Source: Prostheceraeus crozeri
Taxonomy: Eukaryota > Platyhelminthes > Polycladida > Euryleptidae
DNA: 64,000 bases
Reading direction: 5' to 3'
Assembly: GCA_907163375.1 (NCBI GenBank)
Contig: CAJQUW010005269.1
Location: forward strand, 1 to 64,000
Both the position numbers and the translations under genes were made by a program. Below, in pieces: positions 35,962-45,014 of this stretch (its first letter is position 1; the number at the start of each line of letters is the position of its first letter). The notes under the pieces are model-generated. The model was given only the letters and a program-made list of their open reading frames with translations, made no database searches and was not told the origin of the DNA.

Positions 35962-36560
35962 TCAAGGTTGCCGGTGAAAATATGACCATAAGAAAGAACT
36001 ATTAACAAAAGCTGGTTTATCATCATAAATACATTTACCAGTCAAAATAGTGTGAATTTTATCCAAGCTTAAATCACTCAAGAATTTGCAATAATCACAA
36101 ATCTTCAATGATATCGGATTACGAAGATTGTAACGAATTTTAGGAGGATATGAGCTTTGTACAGCATCTGGGAGTAGTCGACGTAATCTTCTATCTCCAA
36201 AAATAGATGGCAAATTGATACAATCAATTAGCTTACTATTAAATAACACAACAAAAGTGGCTCTATACTCACATTCCCTATACTAACAATATTTGGCTTG
36301 TAGTTGTTAAATTTCTGTAACAAAAAGGAAGAAAAAACAGGTAATAAATCACTTTTCATACTCAAAAGTCTTCGATAAACCGAACGTCTCAAGCTATTTG
36401 TAGGAGTCATAAGAGTACAACAGCATTCTTTGAAATTAGAGCTATAAAATAATATGTGTAGTTTGTCAACAATTGAATCACACAGCTCATTATCACCTTT
36501 TTGGTGTTTCCGACCACGACCACTACGTCGGATTCCATGTCCACTTTTGCGACGACGAAC
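35962..36560 (-). pseudogene. Linker region of the Naiad-like element
   Basis: Two overlapping minus frames (36410-36228 and 36249-35962) between endonuclease and RT. They contain a basic stretch (36500-36560, RRRKSGHGIRRSGRGRK) and no catalytic motif. Position and strand tie them to the element. The frames are offset, so at least one indel has occurred. Confidence 0.5.
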
Positions 36561-36639
36561 AGGAAGTCCAAAACATGCTAATTCACAAGCTGACCCGTTA
36601 GGCTGACGTTCTATGTAACTCCAGCCTTAGATACACGGC

Positions 36640-37064
36640 CTTCACCCATCAATTTGTAGTTCAGCCCAAGAGGATAAACGGTGTTGAGAGCACATATTTA
36701 AAAGTCTTCTTTCTGATCGAGAAATTACTTCTTATCTACTTCAGCTAATTCCGAATAGTCGACACAATCAATAATCGTAACAGGAAGGTCATCAAAAGAA
36801 TGGCTACCATCATGAAAATGCTTACAAAGAAGCGTGTTCAATTTATCTCTTACAATACTGTGTCGGTGTCCATCAATACGCATGTGCAATGGTTGCGTAG
36901 TTTGGCCTGCATACTGCAAAGCACATTTCATACAGGAAACAAGATATACAAGTACAGTGTACAACATACTTTGTCTTGCATGTGAACAATCCAGACTTAT
37001 TAAAAACAAATTTACAGCCCGTTGAAAAATATCTCAATTTGGTCTCAAGGTCAAAATTTGACAA
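36640..37064 (-). pseudogene. N-terminal GIY-YIG endonuclease of the Naiad-like element
   Basis: Minus frames give NKSGLFTCKTKYVV, then LVYLVSCMKCALQYAGQTTQ, LHMRIDGHRHSIVRDK, HFHDGSHSFDDLPV and, in another frame, LNTVYPLGLN. These are the GIY-like and YxG-like strands, the Arg/His helix and the terminal P-x-GLN motif of the endonuclease. The YIG motif reads YAG here. At least two frameshifts separate the parts. It would nick target DNA during retrotransposition. Confidence 0.65.
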
Positions 37065-37657
37065 GATTTGAAATTGTCATCAGAAATGCATAGAAACTAA
37101 ATGTCACATGAACTGGAAACGTAGCTCTTATTCTATACAGGTATTCTAATAGGTTTTGAAGCTAATCATTTGTAAGTGACACGGAGCACTCCCCAGGGTA
37201 AAATAAGATTAAATCCTGATTGAGTTCACTGCACATGTAATTGATTAGAATGGTGTGCACTTGTCATTAATGGGCGAACTGAGGATTCATTCTCAGCGGG
37301 AGAAAAGAGGTCAAGTGAAGGAGAAATTCTATTTCCTATTCGCGACTTGGTAGTTGAAAAAGTTGGGATTAATCATGTTTATTTCAAAAAGTAATGTGGT
37401 GCACTAAATTTGCATCGAGGTGGAATTCGTAGCTTTGTACAGTCAGTATTGAAGTATCGTATTCGTCAAACACGTATAAAGTCCATTTCCACCACGAAAA
37501 ATTCTTTTATCTTCTGCTTATTCTTTTGATTACTAAACGTATTATTCATTAGACCAGTCGAGACACTACATGGTCATTCATGAAGTCCCAAATGAGTACG
37601 AGAAAGACTCGTACTGAACCAGAGTGTAAACTATGCCTATGAAATTAATCCCATGAT

Positions 37658-38226
37658 ATGTATAGAGAGATGATTGTACCACGTGCATCAGTGACATATC
37701 CTGTTCATGTTCATTCAAATTTTATCAGTGTTGATTTTATTCGAATTCTTGGTGTCACCTTTACAAATAAGCGAACGTGGAAGTTGCATGTAAGTGACAT
37801 TTTAAAGTCCCGCCGTCTTTACATCATCCGCTGTCTGCGTGAGACTTTGGGGAAGCATGAACTAATAGTGATTTTCCATGCAATCATCACTTCCTTATTC
37901 ATGTATGCATCACCGGTTTTTGGTCATCTTTCTAAACCTTAACTGAGAAGGTTAATCGTTTTTTCACAAGATCACACCGTTTAATTTGTGGACGTGAGTG
38001 ACAATGTGGCAAGTTTGACCTGTTTTCGGACATGTTACTTCGAAGTGGGTTGAATTTTTTGCATAACTGTGAAGCTAACTCCTGTCGTCCGCTATATAAT
38101 TTTGTGCCGAGTCGCCTGAGAATCAGTGATCACTTTTCGATTCCTTTTTCGCGTACTGCCAGACGGTCAAACTCTTTTTTCCCTTGGATTTGTGTGGAAG
38201 CAAATGAGTCTTCGTACAAAATTTAG
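37658..38226 (+). pseudogene. Non-LTR retrotransposon (LINE) 3' fragment
   Basis: The first frame (37658-37942) has FIRILGVTFTNKRTWKLHVS, then a helical stretch ending SLFMYASPVF. This is the thumb region after the RT palm in LINEs (family pattern LGV-x-W-x-H ... Y-x-x-x-VW). The second frame (38032-38226) has NSCRPLYNFVPSRLRISDHF then SFFPW, the C-terminal motif (R..SFFP) of many LINE ORF2 proteins. A frameshift lies near 37940-38030. It is 5'-truncated, as is usual for LINE insertions. Confidence 0.7.
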
Positions 38227-38329
38227 CCAGCAGTATTGCTCTCTTACTGAATACTTTGTCATATTATCATCTACTTGATTACTTCATTGATTGTTGTATT
38301 GATGATTTCCATTATTTTAAATATCAGCA

Positions 38330-38344
38330 CATCTCTCTCTCTCT
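38330..38344 (+). repeat. Short (TC)n microsatellite after the LINE fragment
   Basis: About 15 bp of TC repeat followed by A-rich and CTT-rich sequence, possibly marking the eroded 3' tail of the LINE. Confidence 0.4.
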
Positions 38345-38424
38345 CATAAAAAGTGCTCTTCTTCTTCTTAGTACTAGGATTTATACTTAAATAGAACTTT
38401 GTGATTTACAGTGTAGGTCTAGGA

Positions 38425-39375
38425 AACAGCTTGGTTTGTTTAATTAAATGAAGTATTTAGTGATTGGAAGTTTGCTGCTTCATATCACTAATAATTTCAC
38501 ATCGGCCCTCTTCCAGTCATCATTAATTGAGTTGTAAAAATCTTGTCGATCCCCTTATCGGACGTCAGCAACGGCGGCGTGAAGAATTGCTATTGTTTGT
38601 GAGCACGTGCAGACAGGCAGTCCCATCTGCAGATCGGAGATTGGAAATATTTTGCTGACTCACCCACAGAATTAGACAGGTCGTCTCTTCTTCCGTTTGA
38701 CTAGAAGGGAAGCATTAGAACATGTAGCGTTATTGAAATGGCACAATCTGCTGACTTAATACCATAGCAATCGAACAATGAGCAGTCAGTTCAACATTAA
38801 ACACGCCAAATTGTGCGAAGTTTCTGTGACTTATCAACCGGATCACACAGCAAAGAGACACAGACGATGTCAAGTTCTACAGAGAAGTTTGTGAACGTTT
38901 TTTCGTGCGCCTGCTAACTTTTTTTTAAATGATCGGAGGGCCCAACATTATCGAGAAAACTTTTGTGCAATGATCTGAATTCTTCGAATCTGAAGGAGTC
39001 GTGGCAATCGGAGTGTTTTGAAGGAATTCAGACCAATCCGTAGGCGACGCACGACTATTTTTCCTATCTCTGTAAGGTATTAAAAATTTCTTTTTGCCCA
39101 CTTATTAAGTTCCTGCATGTGCCATTTGTTTGAATCAGTTTGCACTTCTAGCAAAGTGATACGATTAAACAATCTAATTCTGTTGACTCACCAAATGACT
39201 GAGTGTGGGAATAACACAAATCAGAAGTTTGCCAGTGAACGGATGGACGGATCTTGATAAAACTTACATACTCTTGGAGCTGATAAGTCCAGCATTTTTT
39301 AAACCCAGCGTCGAAAGCGCCACCTTTAATACAATAAAAGTTATTAAGTTGAGTGCATTTGACCGCTAAAACGTA
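38425..39375 (-). repeat. Dispersed repeat R, copy 2, split by a MITE
   Basis: Segments 38425-38664 and 39185-39375 are collinear with copy 1 at about 23500-23770 and 23810-24000. They share AAATGAAGTA..TAGTGATT, CTTATCGG, GACTCACC and GCCAGTGAACGGATG. The hAT-like MITE at 38665-39184 is inserted between them, with GACTCACC duplicated on both sides. Confidence 0.75.
38665..39184. mobile_element. hAT-like MITE, complete copy 2
   Basis: 520-bp copy of the element at 26491-27012. The left end is CACAGAATTAGA; the right end TCTAATTCTGTT has one end mutation. The 8-bp target duplication GACTCACC is at 38657-38664 and 39185-39192. It is inserted in repeat R, so it is younger than that copy of R. 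Confidence 0.85.
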
Positions 39376-40027
39376 GTTAACACAACAGTAAGCGCATAAT
39401 AAAGTAAAGGTCCATACTTTAAGGTCATGATGGTTTCGAGTGGACACAATAGACATCGAACAAAAACGAAGAAATACAGGAAATTTTAATTTTCAAACCA
39501 AAGAATTAAATTTGACAAAATGTTTTCATCACAGCAAATATCTGAAATCACTTTATGTGCCACGTTTCCTGAGAATGTTCAAGTGAATACCCGTGCTTGT
39601 ATGCATTGATTGAGTCTTTTCATCTACGATTTTGTAGTGCTTTGTAAAGTCTCTTGCGAAACGGAACTCCAGTTAGTCGGCAAAACGTTCTTGACATTCT
39701 CTATTGATATGATTATCCGACGATTTCTCTGCGTGCCATCTAAAACAATGAACATTTATATCCGGACTATTCGCAGGCCATTGTGTTGGAGAAATGAAAT
39801 CAATGATATTTCTTTGTATCCGCTCGACGGATTGTACACATTACTAATCGGATTCGAGAAATGACCCTTTGTGAATCATTAAATCATGCCGATGAAAATT
39901 GAATTAGAAACATGACATCTCAGCTGAGAAGCTCCCAATAAGATCTCAACTTTTCCTTGAAGACTTGCAGGGACTGGGCTTATGAAATTTCATTGATTAT
40001 CAGCTGAATTTCCGCTTAATTAAGATG
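39376..40027. other. Non-coding region
   Basis: Contains a plus frame 39610-39864 (84 codons) with no recognisable domain. Nothing else is visible. Confidence 0.35.
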
Positions 40028-40128
40028 CTTGTTAACAAATATTCATTCCTTTTGATAACCAATTTGTTTCATGCTGCTTATACAGGACTTCATGTCGGTA
40101 GTTCATAAATTTAGCATTTTGAAAACTG
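40028..40128 (+). repeat. Dispersed repeat, second family, partial copy
   Basis: Matches 30180-30270 and is cut off exactly where the TIR element begins at 40129. This suggests the element inserted into it. Confidence 0.55.
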
Positions 40129-41122
40129 CACTGTAAATCGCTCAATACCAATCACATACGAAGGATGCATACCGAAATATTTTTTTGGTATATTTCTGTA
40201 TGATCTTGGTATATATTTGTATGCTTTTCGCATGTTATTTCAAGTGTGGCATGCTTTACATACTAAAGCCATACCAGCACAATGCTAAATGAAAGTATCA
40301 ATCATGTCCAAAGTATGTTGATTTAAGGCTTTTGTCAATAAAGATCACACTAATGCTACTACTGCTTTGTAAGTAGTGAGATAATGACATTTTATAGTCA
40401 AACTGACAATACTGAATTCGATTTTAATACATGTAAGTCCGAGGCATTTCATAAATAATCAATAAGTATTTGACCATCAACAATTATGCATTATGTAATT
40501 TTGGAACTAAGCATATTATCAATCCAAAATAAAGACACATTATAATTCATGAACGCAAAAATAGTTATGTTTGAGATATATAAGTCAACATGGTTGCTGA
40601 AAAGTTATCGTTTTAGTGAAATGATGTTTATCAATTTAGTTCAAGGAAATGAGCTAATTATGAGTCTTGTGAATGCTATAAGACAAGTTGTAAAGATGAC
40701 ATGCGGCTTTAATTCCACAACAAATCTAATCTATTTAAATACCACACTTTCACAAAGAAATATTCACGGCTGGTATTACTGGAAAAAAGTTATTTGTAAG
40801 TAGTATGTAGTATAACATATTTTGTGCCATATGACATAAAGCTATTCATACGAAACACATACGAAACACATACCAATTTGCATCGGGTCTCGTATATAGA
40901 ACATACCAAGAATTCGTATTTCAACGTAAAACAGCCAATCACAGTTAGCATAGTTCGTATCATTTACATACCAATCACATACGAAAGTAAATGGCCATTC
41001 GTATGAAAAACATACCAGATTTCTTTATATATACCAGAATCTCGTATCAAATGTTGGTTTCAAATTGTATGTAAACTTGGTATGTGTTTGTATGTAATTT
41101 TCGTATCCAGCGATTTACAGTG
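40129..41122. mobile_element. 994-bp TIR element, CACTGTAAATCGCT ends
   Basis: Perfect 14-bp terminal inverted repeats: CACTGTAAATCGCT at 40129 and AGCGATTTACAGTG ending at 41122. The outer ~200 bp on each side are packed with CATACCA / TCGTATG words, like subterminal transposase-binding repeats. No transposase. CACTG ends recall the CACTA/Chapaev group, but I cannot fix a target duplication. A truncated inverted copy is at 32572-33407. Confidence 0.8.
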
Positions 41123-41998
41123 TAGCAGTATGGGCGTTTGCGTCATCTTGTTGCCAACACCAAGAGCAATCATTCATTATTATTCTGTTGATTTCGGCAA
41201 GCATGCCTGGCAGTATTTCTTCGGTGCAAATGTCTTTATTTATTTTCTTTTTTCTTCGTCGTGAGATCGGCATTTCTTGTCTTCCTGGAGCGTGACCTTC
41301 AATAAATCGCAACTCGGTTTTTCCATGAAACAGAAAAGCTCCGAATACCATGAGCGATGGTTCAATCAACAAGTCTTCTTCAGATATCTCAGTCTTAGCT
41401 TCGACTGCTGAGAATTAGATGGCGAATGGAGACCAAAACTTGCTTCATCTGAAAACCACAAGCTTTTTCATCCATCGCTTTCCTGAAAGCGGCTTCGAAG
41501 GGCTTGGCATTTTTCTTCGCGTGCTCCTCGGTGCATTATTCCGTTATGCTTAATTCGTCTATAGCACTTCAGATTGGACTCCTTTATGACATTGTTCGCT
41601 GTTTCCAAAGAAATTTGAAGTTCTTTGCTGATCCCTCTTTAGCTTGAATGCTTTCTCCGTGTTACCGTACTTCCTGGCGATGCTGCAGCCATGTCAAACC
41701 GCTCCAAGAGTGATTTTCTGGCACTACCTGTACCACTTTTACAAATACTTGCAACCTCCTCGCCGACTTGCTGCAACTCAGACGTCACTGCATACAAGAA
41801 TTGTCTCTCAATTATCTTTCTGAAGAAATCGGGTGGAACATGTTTGCACTTAACTGGTCCCCACGTTGGATTCTCTGTCTTAAAAAGGACGATCACGTCT
41901 TTGAAAGTCGGAAAATTGAGACATTTCAAATAGCTGAAGTCATATAGCACTCCCAAAAGCAACCTGACTCCGATGAATTGGTGAAAAGAGAAAGGCAA
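41123..41998 (-). pseudogene. Tc1/mariner transposase remnant
   Basis: Minus-strand fragments in several frames. An N-terminal part (41998-41639) contains ERQFLYAVTSELQQVGEEVA and ends SPGSTVTRRKHSS. A first catalytic region WFSDEASFGLHSP lies near 41400-41450. The segment 41372-41115 has MVFGAFLFHGKTELRFIEGH and the second-Asp region QQDDANAHTA. The order fits a mariner-type DDE transposase, but frameshifts and stops separate every part. It abuts the TIR element ending at 41122. Confidence 0.65.
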
Positions 41999-42299
41999 AC
42001 GTTAAGCTGTGTTGCCGATGTCGGATTAGATATACGGTGTATGTTTGAATTTGGAAACAAATAAAAAACGATACTGTTGATTGAAGAATCGGGAAACAAA
42101 TGGTAGGTTTCCATGGTATAATTGTCGATCTCGGTTTAGATATCTATGTTTCAATACAAGACTAGGCATAAATGAATGCAAAACTTGAACCTTGCTTGAT
42201 TGTATTGTAAACTATACACGAATGAAATAGCAGTTAAAGCAACTTGCTTTTTTATCTATGTGAGGTATAAAGCTGGCGATTTGTGATCTTTGCATTTTT
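41999..42299. other. Non-coding stretch
   Basis: About 300 bp with no recognisable feature. Confidence 0.35.
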
Positions 42300-42580
42300 T
42301 ACTGAACACCCTGTGATATGCACGAAATTTCATATGGAATAAAGTTTTTGAAATTGAGCATCTTCATTCATTGTACATTCAACGAATCTTAAAATCATTA
42401 CATCATGATGAAGCTAAATGGCAGCTCCCACTGTCTGTCAATTTTCATTCAAAAATCCTGTCGTCTTCAGATCAAAATCCTGCATCAAAGAAGGCGTCTA
42501 ATTTTCTTTCATATATGGCCTACTGACCACAACTGACCACTTAAGAAAGTAAAATGTCAAAATAATCTATGGAACATAAG
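42300..42580 (+). repeat. Dispersed repeat R, partial copy 3
   Basis: Matches 24360-24560 and, inverted, 51130-51340: GTACATTCAACGAATCTTAA, ACTGTCTGTCAATTTTCA(A/T)T, GACCACAACTGACCAC and AAGAAAGTAAAATGT. It lies directly upstream of exon 2 of the secreted gene and ends about 35 bp before the splice acceptor. Confidence 0.7.
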
Positions 42581-42616
42581 GTTGATTGTGTATGAATTTC
42601 CTTTGTTTCCTTGCAG

Positions 42617-42999
42617 TTGTTGTCACAATTCACTTGACCAACATGGATTCATACAACATCACCGTATCAAACAATCCAAAGGTTGATGAATACAACAAAG
42701 CACTTATCGGGATACGAGAGTATTTCAAGGATTCAGATACTTACCCAGTTACCTTAGTCAAGTGTATCAGTCGTGGAAAAATTTATTACATGTTTGAGAA
42801 GTATGAATGTAATGATAATGTGGGGTTCAAGCAATGGATGCCATATTTTTTCTCAGCCGATGGCACTATGCTGGAAGGAACGAGAACAATAAATATAGCC
42901 AGAAGAGATGCACAGGACAATAGAATTTCCTACGATAAAGGTGAACAATTTCCAATATCTAATGAAGTTCTAAATGCAAAGAGTAGAGACGGTTATCAC
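42617..42999 (+). CDS. Exon 2 of an unknown secreted protein
   Basis: The frame is open from 42586 to 43021, but a strong acceptor (CCTTTGTTTCCTTGCAG, ending 42616) and a strong donor (CAC|GTAAGT, 43000) mark an exon of 383 nt, phase 1 in and phase 0 out. It encodes about 128 residues containing TIHLTNMDSYNITVSNN, VDEYNKALIGIREYF, VKCISRGKIYYMFEKYEC and GFKQWMPYFFSADGTMLEG. Two Cys and two potential N-glycosylation sites suggest an extracellular globular domain. The phase fits exon 1 at 31869-31941. I recognise no family. If read as a single exon it would stop at 43021 after VSIYSFD, which I think is intron read-through. Confidence 0.6.
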
Positions 43000-43021
43000 G
43001 TAAGTATATATTCGTTTGACT

Positions 43022-43954
43022 AGCGACTAAAGCACATCTTTCTTTGATTGTCGCATCAATTTTCATCATACGGAAAACACTTTGCAATTGACATATGTTT
43101 GAGCAACAATATAATAGATGAATTATTGAACTATACTTGTTTTTGCATTGAAAGACTGACATGAGAAGTGAACACGCGTAGCAAGAAAATTCCTTAGCAG
43201 CCGTAGACGCTGCGTTTCGTCAATAAGGTTCAGAGGGGTTCAAACTAGTTCTGGCGTCTAGAAATGTTTTAGCAAGTTGATGACATGCACAAGAGGCTAC
43301 TATGCTTTAATTCATATTTTCTGTATCACAAGCGACGTGGCACTCTGCAAACTATTATGATCGCAAAGCTAGGAAAAATAAAGGCAGAGCAGACCGTGAA
43401 AATGAAGGTAACCGATTTTAGTGGGCAGATTTTCATCCGAATCCTTTGTAAAGCATTGTGAGTTCGAACCAAAACGGCCAAGAGTGCGAAACTAGATCAT
43501 TCTGTCGTGTAGTGTTGCTGACGGAAATCAATTTCATTGTAAATTAACATGACAGTGTGATAAATGACAGCACTTTCGTGACATGTGGATGCTATCAATT
43601 ACTCAATCATGAGCAATCATTACATAATCCACATCTGAATCAATTTCTTAATGATTATCACAATCAATATTTTATATCAAACTGTAAATCGTATGCCACC
43701 ATACCGATGAAATGCTGTCAAGCCTGTACAGTGTCTACTAAAAAAATGCATTTCTTCTAATCGTTAAAACAACTATGCATATAACAAAAGTTGGATGTTA
43801 CTTTACCCATTAAACGCGACTGTGATTTCTTTGCATATTTCGAATTACATCAATAAACATAGCTTGAAACATCACGAAACATGAATATTTAAACAGGCAG
43901 ATTGGATGGGAGCCATTTCGGATCGATTTTAAAGATGACATATATATATATACA
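43022..43954. other. Non-coding intronic region
   Basis: No domain-bearing frame and no repeat I can delimit. A plus frame 43557-43760 is unrecognised. The last bases before 43955 are a short (TA)n. Confidence 0.4.
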
Positions 43955-43981
43955 TTTATCAAATCTCAACAGATGTAACCA

Positions 43982-44023
43982 CCACGAGACATGTTTCGGC
44001 CTGTTGGGCCTCATCAGTCGTGG
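43982..44023 (-). ncRNA. Hammerhead ribozyme A (canonical core)
   Basis: Minus strand, 5' to 3': stem I strand CCACGA (44023-44018), CUGAUGA (44017-44011), stem II GGCC with loop CAACA and GGCC (44010-43998), GAAA (43997-43994), minimal stem III closed by two bases (C-AU-G), cleavage triplet GUC (43990-43988), and stem I strand UCGUGG (43987-43982). Stems I and II pair perfectly, and every catalytic-core position is canonical. Type I with a very short stem III is typical of retroelement hammerheads. Cleavage is predicted after the C of GUC. Confidence 0.85.
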
Positions 44024-44026
44024 GTA

Positions 44027-44088
44027 GGTTTGAACCAGCGACGTTGGAGCTAGAGGACGTGCAAGCATACCCTCTAACCACAAGGCCA
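44027..44088 (-). promoter_or_regulatory. tRNA-like Pol III internal promoter of the retrozyme unit
   Basis: Minus strand A box TGGCCTTGTGGTTAGAGG (44088-44071) and B box GGTTCAAACC (44036-44027), 34 bp apart, as in tRNA genes and tRNA-derived SINEs. The B box ends 3 bp before ribozyme stem I. The same boxes repeat in the next two units. The cloverleaf itself does not look like a functional tRNA. Confidence 0.75.
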
Positions 44089-44283
44089 CCGGACCATCTG
44101 TTGAGAGCGTGAATTAGCGTGGAAGACACTGCTTTAACGCAGGCACGTGGAGGGCGGACTGTATTCTGCAATCACTTAATACCGCTTCCGAGATTGAGGC
44201 GCTTCACGCAGGCGTTACTCATTACATGTTTAGACATGTAACCTGGCAATTGATAAATTTATCAAATCTCAACAGATGTAACC

Positions 44284-44326
44284 ACCACGAGACTTGTTTT
44301 GGCCTGGTGGACCTCATCAGTCGTGG
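44284..44326 (-). ncRNA. Hammerhead ribozyme B (mutated GAAA box)
   Basis: Same fold as copy A. CUGAUGA at 44320-44314, GUC and stem I are kept; stem I is even extended by a ACC/GGU segment with one bulged C. The GAAA box reads AAAA, replacing the catalytic G that acts as general base, so activity should be lost. Stem II is GGUCC/GGCC-like with changes. Confidence 0.7.
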
Positions 44327-44588
44327 GTGGTAGGTTTGAACCAGCGACGTTGGAGCTATAGGACGTGCAAGCATACCCTCTAACCACAAGGCCACCGGAC
44401 CATCTGTTGAGAGCGTGAATTAGCCTGGAAGACACTGCTTTAACGCAGGCACGTGGAGGGCGGACTGCATTCTGCAATCACTTAATACCGCTTCCGAGAT
44501 TGAGGCGCTTCACGCAGGCGTTACTCATTACATGTTTAGACATGTAACCTGGCAATTGATAAATTTATCAAATCTCAACAGATGTAAC

Positions 44589-44632
44589 CACCACGAGACA
44601 TGTCTCGGCCTGTTGGGCCTCATCAGTCGTGG
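44589..44632 (-). ncRNA. Hammerhead ribozyme C (GAGA core)
   Basis: CUGAUGA at 44626-44620, stem II GGCC/GGCC, GUC triplet and stem I intact. The GAAA box reads GAGA. One core A is changed, so activity is probably reduced or lost. Confidence 0.7.
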
Positions 44633-44891
44633 GTAGGTTTGAACCAGCGACGTTGGAGCTAGAGGACGTGCAAGCATACCCTCTAACCACAAGGCCACCG
44701 GACCATCTGTTGAGAGCGTGAATTAGCCTGGAAGACACTGCTTTAACGCAGGCACGTGGAGGGCGGACTGCATTCTGCAATCACTTAATACCGCTTCCGA
44801 GATTGAGGCGCTTCACGCAGGCGTTACTCATTACATGTTTAGACAAGTAACCTGGCAATTGATAAATTTATCAAATCTCAACAGATGTAAC

Positions 44892-44935
44892 CACCACGAG
44901 ACATGTCTCGGCCTGTTGGGCCTCATCAGTCGTGG
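44892..44935 (-). ncRNA. Hammerhead ribozyme D (GAGA core), 5' end of the array
   Basis: Same core change (GAGA) as copy C. On the transcribed strand this is the first ribozyme. The sequence before it is cut within the B box and turns into (TA)-rich DNA at about 44945, so the array starts at a ribozyme. Confidence 0.7.
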
Positions 44936-44945
44936 GTGGGTTTGA

Positions 44946-44968
44946 TATAGTTATAGTAGTTATAGTAG

Positions 44969-45011
<43 letters not shown>
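44946..45011. repeat. (TA)n microsatellite
   Basis: TATAGTTATAG-type repeats grading into a pure (TA)n tract. The DD41D-like transposon is inserted in it; the tract resumes at 46775. Confidence 0.9.

Positions 45012-45014
<3 letters not shown>

Larger units (their letters stand above)
34020..37080 (-). mobile_element. Penelope-like retroelement with N-terminal endonuclease (Naiad-like), decayed
   Basis: On the minus strand the order is GIY-YIG endonuclease (37064-36640), a linker region (36560-35962), then reverse transcriptase (35699-34325). This is the reverse of canonical Penelope elements, where the endonuclease is C-terminal, and matches the permuted Naiad-type clade known in invertebrates. 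Nothing resembling an endonuclease follows the RT. Beyond the RT, at 34025-34085, a decayed hammerhead-like motif is present, as expected in the terminal repeats of these elements. Several frameshifts and stops make it inactive. A short insertion-like stretch at 35700-35960 interrupts the coding order. Confidence 0.75.
43955..44945 (-). mobile_element. Retrozyme-like tandem array with hammerhead ribozymes
   Basis: Three full units and flanking partials of a repeat of about 303 bp, read on the minus strand. Reverse-complement CUGAUGA boxes are at 44011, 44314, 44620 and 44923, spaced 303, 306 and 303 bp. The array begins and ends with a ribozyme, not at arbitrary points. Each unit has a tRNA-like head (A box TGGCCTTGTGGTTAGAGG, B box GGTTCAAACC) directly before the ribozyme. 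There is no run of four T on the transcribed strand inside the array, so a Pol III transcript could run through all units. This is the layout of animal retrozymes: non-autonomous, ribozyme-processed to unit-length RNA, and thought to be copied by Penelope-like RTs. It sits between two (TA)n tracts; I find no clear TSD. Confidence 0.85.

Noticed and set aside
44027..44110. Genuine tRNA gene on the minus strand
   Set aside because: A and B boxes are good, but the acceptor and anticodon arms do not pair as a tRNA and the sequence runs straight into the ribozyme. It is a tRNA-derived promoter head.
43959..44780. Three near-identical 70-71-codon minus-strand frames (MQN...RPPRACVKAVSS)
   Set aside because: They follow the 303-bp retrozyme units and span the tRNA-like and ribozyme regions. 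They are by-products of the repeat, not proteins.
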